Positions 9,309 through 21,511 are shown, numbered from the stretch's first letter. The stretch is DNA of 64,000 nt from Tetragonia tetragonoides (GCA_038025085.1 CM076147.1:41104766-41168765), one strand, 5' to 3'. The notes: generated by a model not told the origin, from the letters alone. Numbers and translations are program-made.

Positions 9309-11366
9309 ATGCCTCCCCACCTCCTCTCGTGCTTTCGAAAGGGTTCATCGAAAACCGGCGGCAGTGGTGGTAGTAGCGGCAACCACCGCAACTCCGCCTT
9401 GTCCGCGGCGGAGGAGGCTGCGGAGGAGCAACGGAGGGGAACCAACGGCGTCGTTTTGGTGGAGCTGTTCTCATCTCAAGGATGCAAAACATCACCTGAG
9501 GCTGAGCTATTAATGTCAAGATTGGGCCGTGGGGATTTTAATTTGGATCAGCAAGTGATTGTGTTGGGCTTTCATGTGGATTATTGGGATTATATGGGCT
9601 GGAAAGACCCATTTGGGTCAAGCCAATGGACCGTGAGACAAAAGGCCTATGTTGAGGCACTTAGGCTTGATACTATGTTTACACCTCAGGTTGTGGTCCA
9701 AGGTAGGGCCCAATGTGTTGGAACTGAAGAGGAGAATGTTTTGTCTAATATTGCCTCTGCACCTAGATTTCCTTCACCTTCGTTTCAGGTTTGTGACTTT
9801 TAATCTTGAATTCTTGATCGTCATACATGATTACCTATATGCACATTGGATCTGAGTTCTGATCGTTGTTGGTGTTTTCTGTTTGTATTTTAAATTGTGG
9901 TCTTTCGGAAACAGCCTCTCTACTAGGCGACTAGTCAGGGGTAAGGTTGCGTATATGTGGACCTCTCGAGACCCCACCCTCGGCGGGATACTTACTGGGT
10001 GGTTGTTGTTGTTGTTGTTCTTAGAAGAAAGAAAATGGTTAATGTCAGCTTGTTATTTTAAGGCCATAGGCTATAGTTTATAAACATTCTGGAATTTGAT
10101 GATGTGTAGTGGCTAGAAAGTGGATTTTCTCTTTTTGTAGGAATAGAAAGATAATAGCTAAAAAAAACAAGAGGTTATGGTCAAATATATGATTCATTCT
10201 AAAAATTGTAGACATGTAGTAGAGTACTAGCTAGTAATTGATGGTTACAGAAGTGGATGTTTATTTTGATTAAATGGATGTTTTGAACTATTTACAGAAT
10301 ACTGATCTCTATGAATATGTGCATCACAATTTTTATGCGAAATTTCGGACAAATACAGTGCCTAAATGTGTACTCATTTCGAATACTTGAAGCAACATAT
10401 CCATGTGAAAGAGATACCCATGCTACATTTCAACGAATTAGGCTTAATGTTGGTAGGTAATAGACTAATAGTTTGATAATGGACAAAAAATGAACAGAAT
10501 CTAGCTCCAGCATTATCTTAATCAAGATCATTAGTTGCCTGATTAATTTTTGGATCTCTGTAAAGAAACCTGATTAGTTTAGCTGTCGATTAAAGTTGTT
10601 TATCCCCTGAGCCTTAGCTTGAAGGAAAAGATTGGAAGCAGATTCGCCTTTGGTTTGTTGAGCTGTAACTCTTACCTTATCAAACAGTGTTGAACTAACA
10701 TGTCCTCCTTTCATCTGCTTTCTGTAATGGATCCTATGACTTGGGACCTAATAACTACTCAACCGAAGTCGATAGCACAAAACAGTAGGGTAAAGATTTG
10801 CTTACTTAGCAAGGGGAAATGTCAAATTCTTGTCATTCATAGTTCATACAGCATAATGATTTCGAGAGGCTAGAAATCTTGTGATTGATACTTTCATATT
10901 TAAGTCTTTACATATATTTAAAATTTCTTTGAAATAGATCAAAACTTATCTAAAAATCAAAATTGACGATATGATTGTTAATTTTTTTTCCTTGTTTTCT
11001 GAGCAGACCAACTTCCAAAAGGCGGAACCAAATACCTTGCAAGTCTCCTTGACAGGAGCATTGAGGATGAAGATAGACCACCAGGGTGCTAATGTCATGG
11101 TGGCATTGTATGAGAACAGTTTGGTGACCGACTGTCCCAAGGGAGAGAACAAAGGGCGGGTCCTCTCAAGCGACTTAGTCGTCAGGAGGCTTGAGAAACT
11201 CTGCTCCATTAAGGACCACTCCGCTAAGAAGACCATCTCAGGCACCGTCAACTTCCCTCTTTGGGACGGCTTCAATAGCGCCAAGACTGGCTTGGCTATC
11301 TTTGTTCAGAACAGCTCTCACCAGATCTTTGGCTCTCAGAAACTCGACCTCCCAGACAGTCTGTAA
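9309..11366 (+). CDS. DUF1223 thioredoxin-like protein, two exons
   Basis: The exons are 9309-9788 and 11007-11366, encoding 279 residues. The family signature VELFSSQGCKTSPEAELLMSRL lies near residues 50-72, followed by VIVLGFHVDYWDYMGWKDPF, SQWTVRQKAYVEALRL and FTPQVVVQG, the thioredoxin-like fold of DUF1223. Many bacterial members carry a CxxC here (CSSCPPAD type); this protein has C-K-T-S, so only one cysteine remains and a classical disulfide-exchange function is doubtful. The C-terminal exon forms the beta-rich part (GTVNFPLWDGFNSAKTGLAI). The N-terminus is serine/glycine-rich with no clear signal peptide. The function of plant members is not known to me. The ATG at 9309 is the first after low-complexity 5' sequence. 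Confidence 0.87.
9925..10020 (+). mobile_element. TTG-tailed SINE fragment
   Basis: The sequence GGGTAAGGTTGCGTATATGTGG, GAGACCCCACCCTCGGCGGG, and ACTGGGTGG followed by (TTG)n matches the conserved 3' end of TTG-tailed plant SINEs of the TS/Au type. It sits in the DUF1223 intron. The tRNA-like head appears truncated. Confidence 0.6.
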
Positions 11367-12208
11367 CCCAGTGAGAAAAAGCATGGGAAAAGCATTCTTA
11401 GGAAATTATAAATCAAATAGCTCGTGAGTTTGAATGAGATCAAAGTGTTTTTTTCGGAGCTCAAGGATTTGACATTACTCATGGTTCTTGGCCATGCTGT
11501 TTGGCTTCTTTGTACAGAGATGTGTTAATTAGAGCAAAAAAGAAATATCCCTTTTGATTTTGTGGACTTTGAATCTAGGGTGAGGACTGAGGAGGGAGAG
11601 GGTTGGCATTTGATGATGTTGTGTTAAAACTCATGATTCGGGTTTTCATTCAATTTTTCGACTTCAGACACCTTACGTCGAAGATTGGCCACTCAAATTT
11701 CTCTTACATAACAGGACTCTATGTACACTGTTGCTATTGTGGTATGTTCTCTGTGTACAGCTGCTTGCAGCCTTTGAAATGTGGCCTCATTAAGATGACC
11801 AGCGTAACTGCATAAGCAACATACAGTATATGACTATATATGAGATATATAGTAGTATGTATTTGTGTCAGGAGTATCACACTAGCTAATTGAGATTAGC
11901 TTGACACATAATCCAGGGAACTAACTTGTTCCTCTCAAGCAAGAGCAGAATGCTGAAGTATGTGGTTAATGACCTGATCCAAACACAACTTGGCTCGAGT
12001 TCGTTGATTCTGAAGATCTTTATGGTAAACTAATAATAACGGTAGTAATCAAAAAAAGATGATAATAAACTGATGAGCCTGAGAATCAAGATGACATAAC
12101 TAACTGAAACAAAGTTGAGTACTGACTTAATTACACTTTTATGAGCTAAAATTCTTATATACAAGCAAAAACTATATATACATTAAACATTAGCTAATAC
12201 GTAGCTAA
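11367..12208. other. Intergenic DNA, no gene seen
   Basis: The first part is presumably the 3' UTR of the DUF1223 gene. The remainder, up to the DUF3774 gene at 12209, shows no recognisable coding sequence or repeat. Confidence 0.5.
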
Positions 12209-12490
12209 CTAATAATTAGGGCCCCAGCAACTCAAGAAGACAACCATCCTTAAGGCTTCTCCTTCAGCACCTACAGTGTGTCTGATCATGTCTTTCTTTG
12301 GTGAACCATACAGGGACTCAGACCCGGACCCGAACCCGGTGCCAGTTGGTGCTGTTTGAACTCCCATACTAGCAGCCCAAGTCTGCTTATTTAGATCTGA
12401 TAATTTGCTTTTTGAGACAAGATTCTTCAATCCCATGGCAACTCCTCCTAGTGTGACTACAATGCAAGCCTTGTTATTAAATAGCCTCAT
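12209..12490 (-). CDS. DUF3774 wound-induced family protein, divergent subtype
   Basis: This is a single-exon protein of 93 residues. It ends EALRMVVFLSCWGPNY, the C-terminal signature of the wound-induced/DUF3774 family, and starts MRLFNNKACIVVTLGGVAMGLKNL, a subtype start with a short hydrophobic stretch unlike the AVEALKDQG members at 22-37 kb. The middle is low in similarity and contains a Gly/Ser-rich segment (TGTGFGSGSESLYGS). Arabidopsis relatives respond to wounding and hypoxia; the biochemical role is not established. It is the leftmost member of a same-strand array. Confidence 0.7.
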   Translation of the reverse strand: MRLFNNKACIVVTLGGVAMGLKNLVSKSKLSDLNKQTWAASMGVQTAPTGTGFGSGSESLYGSPKKDMIRHTVGAEGEALRMVVFLSCWGPNY

Positions 12491-12983
12491 ATCCTACTCA
12501 GCAAGCTAACCTATTGCTTTCCTATTGACATATGACACATGTATATATGTGGATGAGAATATTGGGTGAGCATTTATAGACTTTATATACAGGAGGGAAA
12601 ATAAACTTACAGCTATTTGTATTCCAAACTGAACCATCAATATGTCCACTAGGCTCGGGTTTATGAATCATGTCGGTAAGTAAAACAATTTAGAAGGTTG
12701 TACTCAAGATTTATGCTCAAAACTCATCTACATTAAACTCTATGAAAAGTGAATGGATTATTTTCTTGTTTGTAAATTATTTTTCTTGCCGAATGTTGTG
12801 TTTGAATCTGGATCAAATACAACTTATATTATGTTACGTTGCGCTTGTACGTATCTCAATAGATGCTTTTTTCATCATACTTGGAGAAAAAGGTTCAAAC
12901 TTATGTCAAATTCAATTTCATCATTAACTTGATCAAAGCTCTTCTCAAGATAATATGAGACTACCCTTTAGCAAGCACGCAGC

Positions 12984-13018
<35 letters not shown>

Positions 13019-14284
13019 CACACAGCAATTGAAAACCTAGTGCAAAAGTAGCTGTTTCTTCGTAGAGTAAATGGATAAGAGGAGAGAAAAATTTGAATGG
13101 CCATAAGATCCTCTTCAAAATGACATCTCTATTCTCTCCCCAGCCCCACCTCAACTCAGACAGAGAAATGACAATTTCTACCTTCTAGTGCAATGTACAT
13201 TGGACTCACTAGTAGGAGTGTGGGACTTACGTTGCTGCCCTTCTCTCTCTCCTTACTTCCTTTTTCAGTTTGGATCCTGTACTGTTATAGCACTCTATTG
13301 TTCCTTTATCTCTCTATCTCTCTTCTCTAACGGTTTAAATTTCAAAAACCCACCCCCTTCATCCAATGGTCAAAAACCCACCCCCTCTAATCCAATGGTA
13401 GAACAGTAGAGGATCCCGGCTTTTCCTTTTTGTCTTACATGCAAATAAGTAAGCCATATACAAATCTGATCTTGATATCCAAGCCCGCCTTTATTTGGTG
13501 TTTGGTGCCATTATAGATGTAAGAAAATTTTCTAAAAAAAAAAAATAAATAAAATTCATTCAAGTTCCCTCAGTGGTTGACAATTATGTTTCGGTGTAAT
13601 AAAGATAGTCATATGCATTACATGATTAATCAATCAAACAGTATTTACGGTGGGTTCGCTTAAAACTTAGTAAAAGTAATCATCATGTGCTTATTTTCAA
13701 CCGAAAAAATAATACGAGTAATAATAAAATCATCTTGTGCTTATAAATTAAACTGTAGGACTGTACCAACGTTTAGGATGAAAAAAGAAAAAGGATGCAC
13801 AAAAGGTTCGGTAAATACGCAAATTACTGAAAGGATTCCCAAAGACATAGATAGTAGATATCAGAATACAACTTTCCAACCTGTGGAAATTTGATATGAC
13901 TACCTTTTATAACAGGAAAAAGGAGAGGGGAAATGTAAGCTGTACTAGGAACCGAAATATCCACAAAGACTTAATACATTACACAGAATCGTATATTATC
14001 CAATCCAAAGTTTCCAGAAGCCGAATAGATTCATAGGAGCCCCTATCAATTATTTTCACAAAGAACGCAAAATTCAATATCTACAAGGTGAAGAATGAGT
14101 ACCGTGACTTCCATCCCAACTGATGCTATAACAAATTGAGAACCAAAGCAGGCTAGTTATTGGCTGTACACAATGCTTCGCATTCGCCTATATACGCCGT
14201 CTTACGAGTCACCACAACTACAGGATTGTACAATTTTTTCCATTCTACGACAATATGACTTCACAAAGAAAACTAAACACCACT
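12491..14284. other. Intergenic DNA, no gene seen
   Basis: This is AT-rich DNA between the DUF3774 gene and the VAP27 gene. It contains a poly-A run of about 32 bases at 12986-13017 and a local repeat of CAAAAACCCACCCCCT with TCCAATGGT near 13347-13398. Short open frames here look random. Confidence 0.5.
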
Positions 14285-17200
14285 TTACACAGATTCCACT
14301 GCTCCAACCTGCTGCTGAGCCAGATATTTCTCTCTTCGTTCTTTCTGTAGTAGAAAACAACAGAGATTGGTTCAACAACGAGCATAGGGAAAAACAAAAA
14401 CAAGCTCTTTTTTTCTTTCTTCATTTCGGGAGGGTGGGGGGAGGGATGAAACTATTAAGGAAAGCAGTATACGCACCCATTCATCGATGACAAGACCTTC
14501 ACCAACAACCTTCGGACCATTATCTGCTGGAGGTTTCTTTCGAGTTTCAACAGCAGCATCAGCCTCAGCCAATTGACGTCTCAGCTTTTCCAGCGCCTAC
14601 AAATAAAATATAACCAAATCCAGAAGTGTTCAATGATATGATAAGCTTTACATAGGTTCAAAAAAAAAGATAGAAAACTTACTGAACAAGCACGTTCAGG
14701 ATCCAAAAAGATAACACGCAATACACGTTCTACAGTTGTCTGATCCTTTTGTTCGTCAAACTACAGGAATCAAAGTTCATATGAGTGTCTTCTGAAATTA
14801 GCTTAGATTAATTTCCACACAATTGGCAAGAACCAAGAGAGATTTAAGGCATCTACATTAACAACACAGATGCTGCCATAGATGTCCAGATGTATAGACT
14901 CTGGGAGTATAGGAAGGAACTCTAATAGATTAAATTTCTAAGAATATGCCTATAATTTGAGAAACCAAGAAGAATAATAGGATATTGACGTAATCATTCC
15001 AGAGTTCAACGCATCCTGCTACTCCTACTGGGTTTCTTGTAATAATGATAGTCTGTCCATCCGAAAGTTGTAGAAATACTAAAAAGTAAAACCGAGAACA
15101 GCTGAATCTATTCTTCTACTTCACACATACATCTATTACCACAAGTTCAAGTAATGGTACTAGAACTGCACCAAGAAAAAAAGTAATGGTACTAGAAAAA
15201 TCACTTTACATTCATGTCCTCAAAAGCTTTAATTAATGACAACAATGACATCACCTTCCAACCATAATCTATGTAGCCATAAGACTAATAATACCAGCTG
15301 AAAGGACAGCCCACCACCTCAAGACTCTTCCTATCCAAATACAAAGAAGAAAGTGATTCAAGTAATATGACACGGCAATTACTTATCCAAGATCCACATA
15401 ACACTTGCATAGATAGTTCTATCTTCAGGGACATCTGATGAATTGCAACAGAATCTTGTCCAAACTACATCAAGAGACCTATGACCTCCCATCAAAACAG
15501 GGCCGAGTTTAACAAGATCAAGTCACTTCAGAAACTTCCTTTCTGACGGTTTCATTGCTTTCACTCTCAAGACATTAAAGCCTCTTCAGATGAACAAAAC
15601 AAAGTAACACTCAGACTCAGACACAACAGAAAAGAAAATACCAGCAGTGAGGTCATGTGATGTATGCCCATGGAGGTAATTGGCAAACAATACCAATGCA
15701 AAAAAGGAAACACACCGATTTATTACCTCTATGACTCTATATGAAATCTGAATAACTAGTCATTCGAAGTTCAAGACATTAATTCGAAGTTCAAGCCTTG
15801 TCTGGGAGGTTTATGTTGAATGAGTACCTCATTTAAAGACTTGCAACATAAAAACAATACAACAAAGGAAAAAGGCAGAAAAAATTCCTAGGCTAGAATT
15901 CACTATTCAAATATGGTAATCTGACTCAGAATGACTTAGGACAGCTAGATCGATTTCTATTAACTAGATAACAGTGATAACAAGCAATTTAGCATTAGCA
16001 TGCCCAAAAAACTTGTCTGTTGAGAGCAAGCTTCTAAACGTCCAAATGTCTGGGCTCCACAAGGTCAAAGTTTTCCAATGACATGACAAGTGCATCAACA
16101 ACAAAACATCTCTAACATCGATACAAAAGAGTTGAATTCACGTAATTGAAAACCGCATTTAAATTAAAGAAATAAAGCAACTTCATGAAAAAAACAAGTT
16201 TATTTGTCTACTCACCAGTTCAGGTGCGTATTCAATTCCTTCTTTCACCTTTAAGCTCATAATCTTAAACTTGACCTTTGTTTTCAGATCCTGCATTTTC
16301 TCATTGTTTTCAGGCTGCTCCACAAACTTAAACACTGCCATCCAAATTACACAGAATATGAGTGAAAACCAGGAATCCCATGGGAAGGTCTTGTCCAGAA
16401 AGAAAATAGAAAACAAAGCATATCACATTTTTTAGCCCTTTACCAGTAGCATAGAGACTTTCTTCAGGAGCAAGGATGCCTCCAGGTGGACGCATGTAGC
16501 AGCTCTTTGGTGCGGTTGTTTGAAACTGAATTAGTATGACAGTTCCCAAAATATACGTTATAAACAGTAGAGACCATAATCAAAGGATGAAGAACATTGT
16601 TGAAGACCGTTTGATTTCAATTCAACAGCAATAGCATCAACATAGCAATCCGCTAAGGAAATAGGAGATAGGAAGTAATACCTTGAAAGCTACATGGGAT
16701 TTGCTAGTATTCTTGATTTTCACAGCACTTCTAACTTGCTTACCTGGTTCATCTTCAGTATCCACAAAGAAAGAAACAAGTCATAATAGTGAAAAATGAC
16801 AGTTAAGGAAAATGCAGGCACGAAATTTACAATATATACATGTAAATTTAATTACTCAGAAAATCAAACGCGGTAAGGTATAGGATCCCACCGTAATATT
16901 AAATACTCAGAAAAACAAATGCAATGGTATAATCTCGAAACTACTTTCTTACCTAAGACTAAATCAGAGAAGTTTGCTCCCACTTCAAACATCAGGGAAA
17001 ACTTTACAGTCAACAACCCCTCATTAACTATTTGCTACTTCCTTTGTAAACTAAATACAGCCCTCAAATAGACTAAGAATTTATTTTACTTTAGTTGTAT
17101 ATATAAAACCCTCAAATAAACTAAGAATAGACTAGTACAAAGTCAGTTTTCAATTTACTTTCAGCACATCAATGGCATCACATTGGAACCATCAACCAAA

Positions 17201-18459
17201 ATATAATGTCTTCTTCGTTCCTCCTGGCTCAGCTTATACTCTTACTGAATCCCCACCTTCAACGACTATGGCACCAGAAACTTTAATCTTTAACATCACT
17301 ACTGAATGACTAATCATAAACTAAATACAGTCCTCAAATTTGCTTTCAGCACATCAATGACATCACATCGGAACCATCAACCAAAAATACTGGCTAGTGG
17401 CTAAGCTTGTACTTTTATTGCATTCACCTCCAACGACTATGGCACCAAACTGTACTCTTTAACATAACTACTGATAGTACTGAATGACTAAGCATAAACT
17501 TAAATACAGTCCTCAAACTTTCTTTGAGCACATCAGTGACATTGCAATGGATCCGTCAAACAAAATACTATGTCTTCTCTGTTTGTACTGGCTTGTTCCT
17601 TACTGCATTCACCTTCTAATGACTACGGCTCCACACACTGTACTCATTCAAGACTTCAACATCACTACTGAATGACATTTTTTTTTTTGAGGTGCAAAAG
17701 TCTAGTTCAAAGCAATATTCTAAGGAATCATTAATCCTGTAAAGAATTTCACTTTGTTTCTGCTTTCTATATAAACTCTTCTGCAGACACCTCTAACAAT
17801 TACTGGATCAGAAACTTCACTCTTCAATTCCATTGTTGCATGACAAGTTAGAACTATAAATTCTAAATAATCCTTAAATTATGCAGAATTTCACTTAATT
17901 TCTAGAATAAGAACAAGTACAATTCGGAAAATAACAGCACCTGAATTCTGAACCACATATTTCCAATTCCAAAATCAGCCTAAATCAAAACCGCGACATC
18001 AAATTACCATTGAAGATCACGAAATAGCCAAAAAAAACCTAACCAGAACACATGAAGTCAACCAATTCAACAAAAATAATCAAATCAAACACTCAAAATC
18101 AATCAACATCAAATCAACAAAAATGCAAATGAAAGTCTAAACCAAAACTCAACAAAAAAAAGAAAAAACAACTCACAAGGAAAGTAGAGATAGCTAGGAG
18201 GATCGAGCCTTAACCGACGCTTAGCAGGTAGAAAAGACCTAGCGACGGAAGAAACTGAGGGTTTGACATTCGCACCATCAAATTGCTGTTGATTCGAATT
18301 TCCGTTACGACTAGAAGAACGAGCGTTTTGGTGATAATTTTGATGGTGATTTTGAAGCTGTTGAGTTGAAGAAGGTGAAGAATTTGTGTTATTCGACTGC
18401 CAAAAGGGGCAAAGCCTCCATAACTTCACCTCCTTGCGATTTCCGCCAGAGATCGCCAT
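14285..18459 (-). CDS. MSP-domain vesicle-associated protein (VAP27 group 4), seven exons
   Basis: VAP proteins sit at ER contact sites and bind FFAT motifs through the MSP domain. The minus-strand exons are 18459-18177, 16752-16682, 16525-16444, 16334-16216, 14760-14683, 14596-14477 and 14344-14285; phases agree throughout, giving 270 residues. The first 75 or so residues are a Ser/Gln/Asn-rich low-complexity region. The MSP domain follows: RRLRLDPPSYLYFPYEPGKQ, SAVKIKNTSKSHVAFKFQTT, APKSCYMRPPGGILAPEES, FKFVEQPEN, KVKFKIMSLKV. A helical Ala/Glu/Lys-rich tail (ALEKLRRQLAEADAA) and the conserved GEGLVIDEW end the protein. There is no C-terminal membrane anchor, as in Arabidopsis PVA41/42-type proteins. 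A (GA)n tract at 18547-18572 lies in the probable 5' UTR. Confidence 0.92.
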
Positions 18460-18549
18460 TAATATCTGTTGAGTTAGGGTTCCGGTGTACGGAACTCGAA
18501 ATCGCCGGCGATAAAAATTTTTCTCTCTTGTAGGTTGGGAAGTTATTGA

Positions 18550-18582
<33 letters not shown>

Positions 18583-19172
18583 AAGGTGGCGAGAGTTTAC
18601 TGAGAGGTCTGACTTTGTAGGAAAATGGAACAGTGTGCACTTAGCCACTTACATTGGTACATCACAGAATTAACACTGTTTCTCAGTGATATGCGCTAGT
18701 AAACGATGTACCGGAACTAAAAGCAGAGAAATTGCCGGAACTGTGAACTTGAATTAATGTACTCTACACAAGTTGCTGTTATTAAGAAATTCGGAATTAA
18801 AGCTAGGAGGTTGTGTATAACTGATTATATTATATGGATCTAACTAAACCATATTGTTACAAAATTATTGGTCTTATGAAATAATGAGTTGTTTTCCAGT
18901 TTGCATTAAGTCAACCAGATGTCGTCATTGAAAAATAAACTTAACGTATAGATTGTTGTACATAGATGGGTTTTAGACTTTTTGAATTGGGTACAAATAA
19001 CAATTTTCCAAAAAAAGAACAACTAAAACCTAACCAACTTACAAAAAAGGGAAATGATTTTCTTTTTCTGCTTTTTTCTTATACAAATGCTTATGTGTAC
19101 TGTTTTGACTAGTGCGTGATTGAGGAGTGCAAATTGCATCCTCACGATGAGGCTGCACATAGCCCGAATAAA
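18460..19172. other. VAP27 5' region and intergenic DNA
   Basis: It contains the GA/CT-rich probable 5' UTR of the VAP27 gene and then AT-rich DNA with no recognisable gene or repeat. Confidence 0.5.
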
Positions 19173-19412
19173 CTAAGATAACGAGTCAGGACCCCAGAAG
19201 ATTAATTGAAGAAGAGGATCAACCTTCTCTTGTTCCTTTTTCCGCTGTTTCATTGTTGTATCACCACCATGACGAAGATGATCATCACCAACAATAACAA
19301 CATTAAGCACTTTTGTACTAATATTACTATTAGCATTCTTCTTCTGTTGTATGGACTTGAAAGCTGTCTCAAACTTGCAACCCCTTGTATTACTATCACT
19401 AGTACTGCTCAT
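19173..19412 (-). CDS. DUF3774-like small protein, divergent
   Basis: This is a single exon of 79 residues from the ATG at 19412; a second in-frame ATG lies five codons upstream. The C-terminus KVDPLLQLIFWGPDSLS resembles the family's CWGPN end with Cys replaced by Phe and a short extension. The rest is Lys/Gln/Ser/Asn-rich with little similarity to neighbours. The call rests on the C-terminal motif, the size, and its position in the same-strand array. Confidence 0.5.
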   Translation of the reverse strand: MSSTSDSNTRGCKFETAFKSIQQKKNANSNISTKVLNVVIVGDDHLRHGGDTTMKQRKKEQEKVDPLLQLIFWGPDSLS

Positions 19413-19834
19413 CTCTCTCTGCCTCACTCTGATCTCAATTCTGATTAATTTGCTCTGCTGAATAATCTAGGGGTTTGTTTTTATAACTACATATATGCTC
19501 TAGTTGAGTTAAATAGTTGGGAGACAAAGTAACGCGTCTAGTGATTTCTAAAGGGGGTGACAGTGACACTGTGACAGACACCTGGTTTTGGAGATAAGAC
19601 TCTGGTCATTTTGTTACTTGTTTGAGTAATTGAGCTTTATTGTGTTATTACTATTAGGTGTATTTTTCAGCTCCCAGGTTTGGGAATACTGGTCACTTCG
19701 TCAGTGGTTTTTCAAGTTCAGTGGGGACTATTGCTACTTGGATTTCCACAAGCAAACAAGTGGTAAATTGGATCAAGTAAATGTATACATTTATCTGAAA
19801 TGGAGGGAATAAAATTTACTGATCACAAAACTAA

Positions 19835-20006
19835 GGTCGTGTTCTCGTCAACGGAATGGTACGGGTTGGTGAGGAACGGAACAGCGCGGTGCAGATAATG
19901 GAAGAAATAGTGAGACAAAATGAAGTACATAATGAGAAACAGAACGGTGCGGAACAGATTGGAACAAAATAGAATGCAACATGAAAACGACGAAAAGAAC
20001 AAGGCC
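19835..20006. mobile_element. Tourist-like MITE, copy 2
   Basis: It starts GGTCGTGTTCTCGTCAACGG and ends ACGACGAAAAGAACAAGGCC, the same termini as the copies at 7712, 33836 and 37921, with GGAACGGAAC-type interior. The flanks are TAA and TTTAA. Confidence 0.7.
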
Positions 20007-20170
20007 TTTAAGTCGGGAAAAAAAAAACATCGCCTCTAAAGCTTGTTCTTTTCATTGTTCTCATTATGCAAACTACTATTTCGCTTTGCAAATTCTGTCC
20101 TATTTGCAAATCAATTTTCTACTATTATGTAACTTCAATTCCATTTCATTCCGCAATCTCTATTCAATAC

Positions 20171-20437
20171 TGTTAAGGAAACAGAGAATTGACAGTTACA
20201 TATATGCTCTAGATAAATGGCGTTATTCTCTCAACCTCAGATATGGTTCTTATCCTTAGTTGTTAGCTATTCTTATCCTTAGTTGTTAGCTAGTTTATTG
20301 TAACTAGGACTCTTGTATATTCGGTTGTAACTCACTCCTGTATTCTCGTGTATATCAGTTGTTAATACCCTTATAAATAGAGGGGAGACCACACAAGGTT
20401 GGTCAACCAAGAATTCCCAAAATCACAAACTTGTTTA
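20171..20437 (+). repeat. Copia left LTR
   Basis: It begins TGTTAAGG and contains a probable promoter (TTATAAATAGAGGGGAGACC near 20370) and an internal duplication of TCTTATCCTTAGTTGTTAGC. It is directly followed by the primer-binding site. Confidence 0.85.
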
Positions 20438-20866
20438 TGGTATCAGAGCTCCTTAGACTCAACGTCAATTCCTGGGAAATTCATCTTCAATATGTCGTCC
20501 AACTCAAACACACAAAACAATATCCCAACCATCTCCATCAAACTTACAAAGGAGAATTATGATATTTGGGCTCCTGTAGCTAAACAAGCACTGGTAGCCT
20601 ATGATTTGGGCGATGTAATTACAAAAGGAGCAACTGCTCCTACACAATATCTCACCCAGACAACACAAACTCAGCAACCTACTGTTAACCCCGCCTATAC
20701 GGCGTGGTTAAAGAAAGACAGTTTGGCATGTGTCTTTGGTTGTTTGCTATGTTCCTACCGATGATCAAATTGCTGATGTTTTAACCAAGGGATTGTTGTC
20801 TCGTCGTTTTATTCGTCTTCGGGACAACCTCAACGTCCAGGCTCTACCGTTGAGCTTGCGGGGAGG
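20438..20866 (+). pseudogene. Copia polyprotein remnant: Gag N-terminus fused to RNase H C-terminus
   Basis: After the primer-binding site an ATG near 20491 opens a Gag-like N-terminus (ISIKLTKENYDIWAPVAKQAL, then AYTAWLKKD). At about 20735 it jumps to the polyprotein end in another frame (TDDQIADVLTKGLLSRRFI, then LPLSLRGG). Protease, integrase and reverse transcriptase are gone. The element could only move with proteins supplied by another copy. Confidence 0.85.
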
Positions 20867-21133
20867 TGTTAAGGAAACAGAGAATTGACAGTTACATATA
20901 TGCTCTAGATAAATGGCGTTATTCTCTCAACCTCAGATATGGTTCTTATCCTTAGTTGTTAGCTATTCTTATCCTTAGTTGTTAGCTAGTTTATTGTAAC
21001 TAGGACTCTTGTATATTCTGTTGTAACTCACTCCTGTATTCTCGTGTATATCAGTTATTAATACCCTTATAAATAGAGGGGAGACCACACAAGGTTGGTC
21101 AACCAAGAATTCCCAAAATCACAAACTTGTTTA
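20867..21133 (+). repeat. Copia right LTR
   Basis: It is almost identical to 20171-20437 without gaps and ends TTGTTTA. It is followed at once by Copia coding sequence on the opposite strand rather than by ordinary flanking DNA. Confidence 0.85.
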
Positions 21134-21356
21134 ACCTATGACTTTTACCCAATTGACATGGACCACATAAAGAACTGTCCTTATTGAAAACACAAGGTAA
21201 ACTGAACTTAGAAATTGTCTTGCGAACTATCTTGTCGTTAGGATGACCCAACCTATTATGCCAGCCGGAAAGAGTTGTACGTTCCCCAGTAAAGGCAGAA
21301 GCGTAGGCAACAGAGGGTGTGGATGGCTTAGATGCAGATGAAGAATTTGAAACCAC
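21134..21356 (-). pseudogene. Copia GAG-pre-integrase fragment, inverted
   Basis: The minus-strand translation contains LSGWHNRLGHPNDKIVRKT and LCGPCQLGKSHRL, the GAG-pre-integrase zinc-binding region of Copia polyproteins. It is fused directly to the end of the right LTR and points the opposite way to the neighbouring element. Confidence 0.8.
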
Positions 21357-21511
21357 AAGCAGTTTATAAAGTCCCCTATCAAGGTGATGAAAAGATCCAG
21401 GTTGGAAATGGTAAGCTACTTACTATTAATAATGTTGGCACCAACTCCATCTTAACAAATACCACAAATTTCGTTCTGCACCAAGCTACTAAACAAAATA
21501 GAGCCCAAGTA
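21357..21511 (+). pseudogene. Copia polyprotein fragment (VGNG region)
   Basis: The plus-strand translation VPYQGDEKIQVGNGKLLTI and NSILTNTTNFVLHQAT matches the stretch that normally precedes the GAG-pre-integrase domain in Copia polyproteins. Here it lies head-to-head with that domain at 21134-21356, so one of the two pieces has been inverted. Confidence 0.6.

Larger units (their letters stand above)
20171..21133 (+). mobile_element. Internally deleted Copia retrotransposon
   Basis: Two 267-bp LTRs (20171-20437 and 20867-21133), offset by exactly 696 bp with very few differences, enclose only about 430 bp. Both begin TGTTAAGGAAACAGAG. The primer-binding site TGGTATCAGAGC, matching initiator tRNA-Met, follows the left LTR directly at 20438. 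The polypurine tract GCGGGGAGG lies just before the right LTR. No clean target duplication is seen, because the right LTR abuts an inverted Copia fragment. The high LTR identity suggests a recent event. Confidence 0.88.

Noticed and set aside
9208..9519. Minus-strand frames opposite DUF1223 exon 1
   Set aside because: They are shadows of the real exon; Arg/Pro-rich with no homology.
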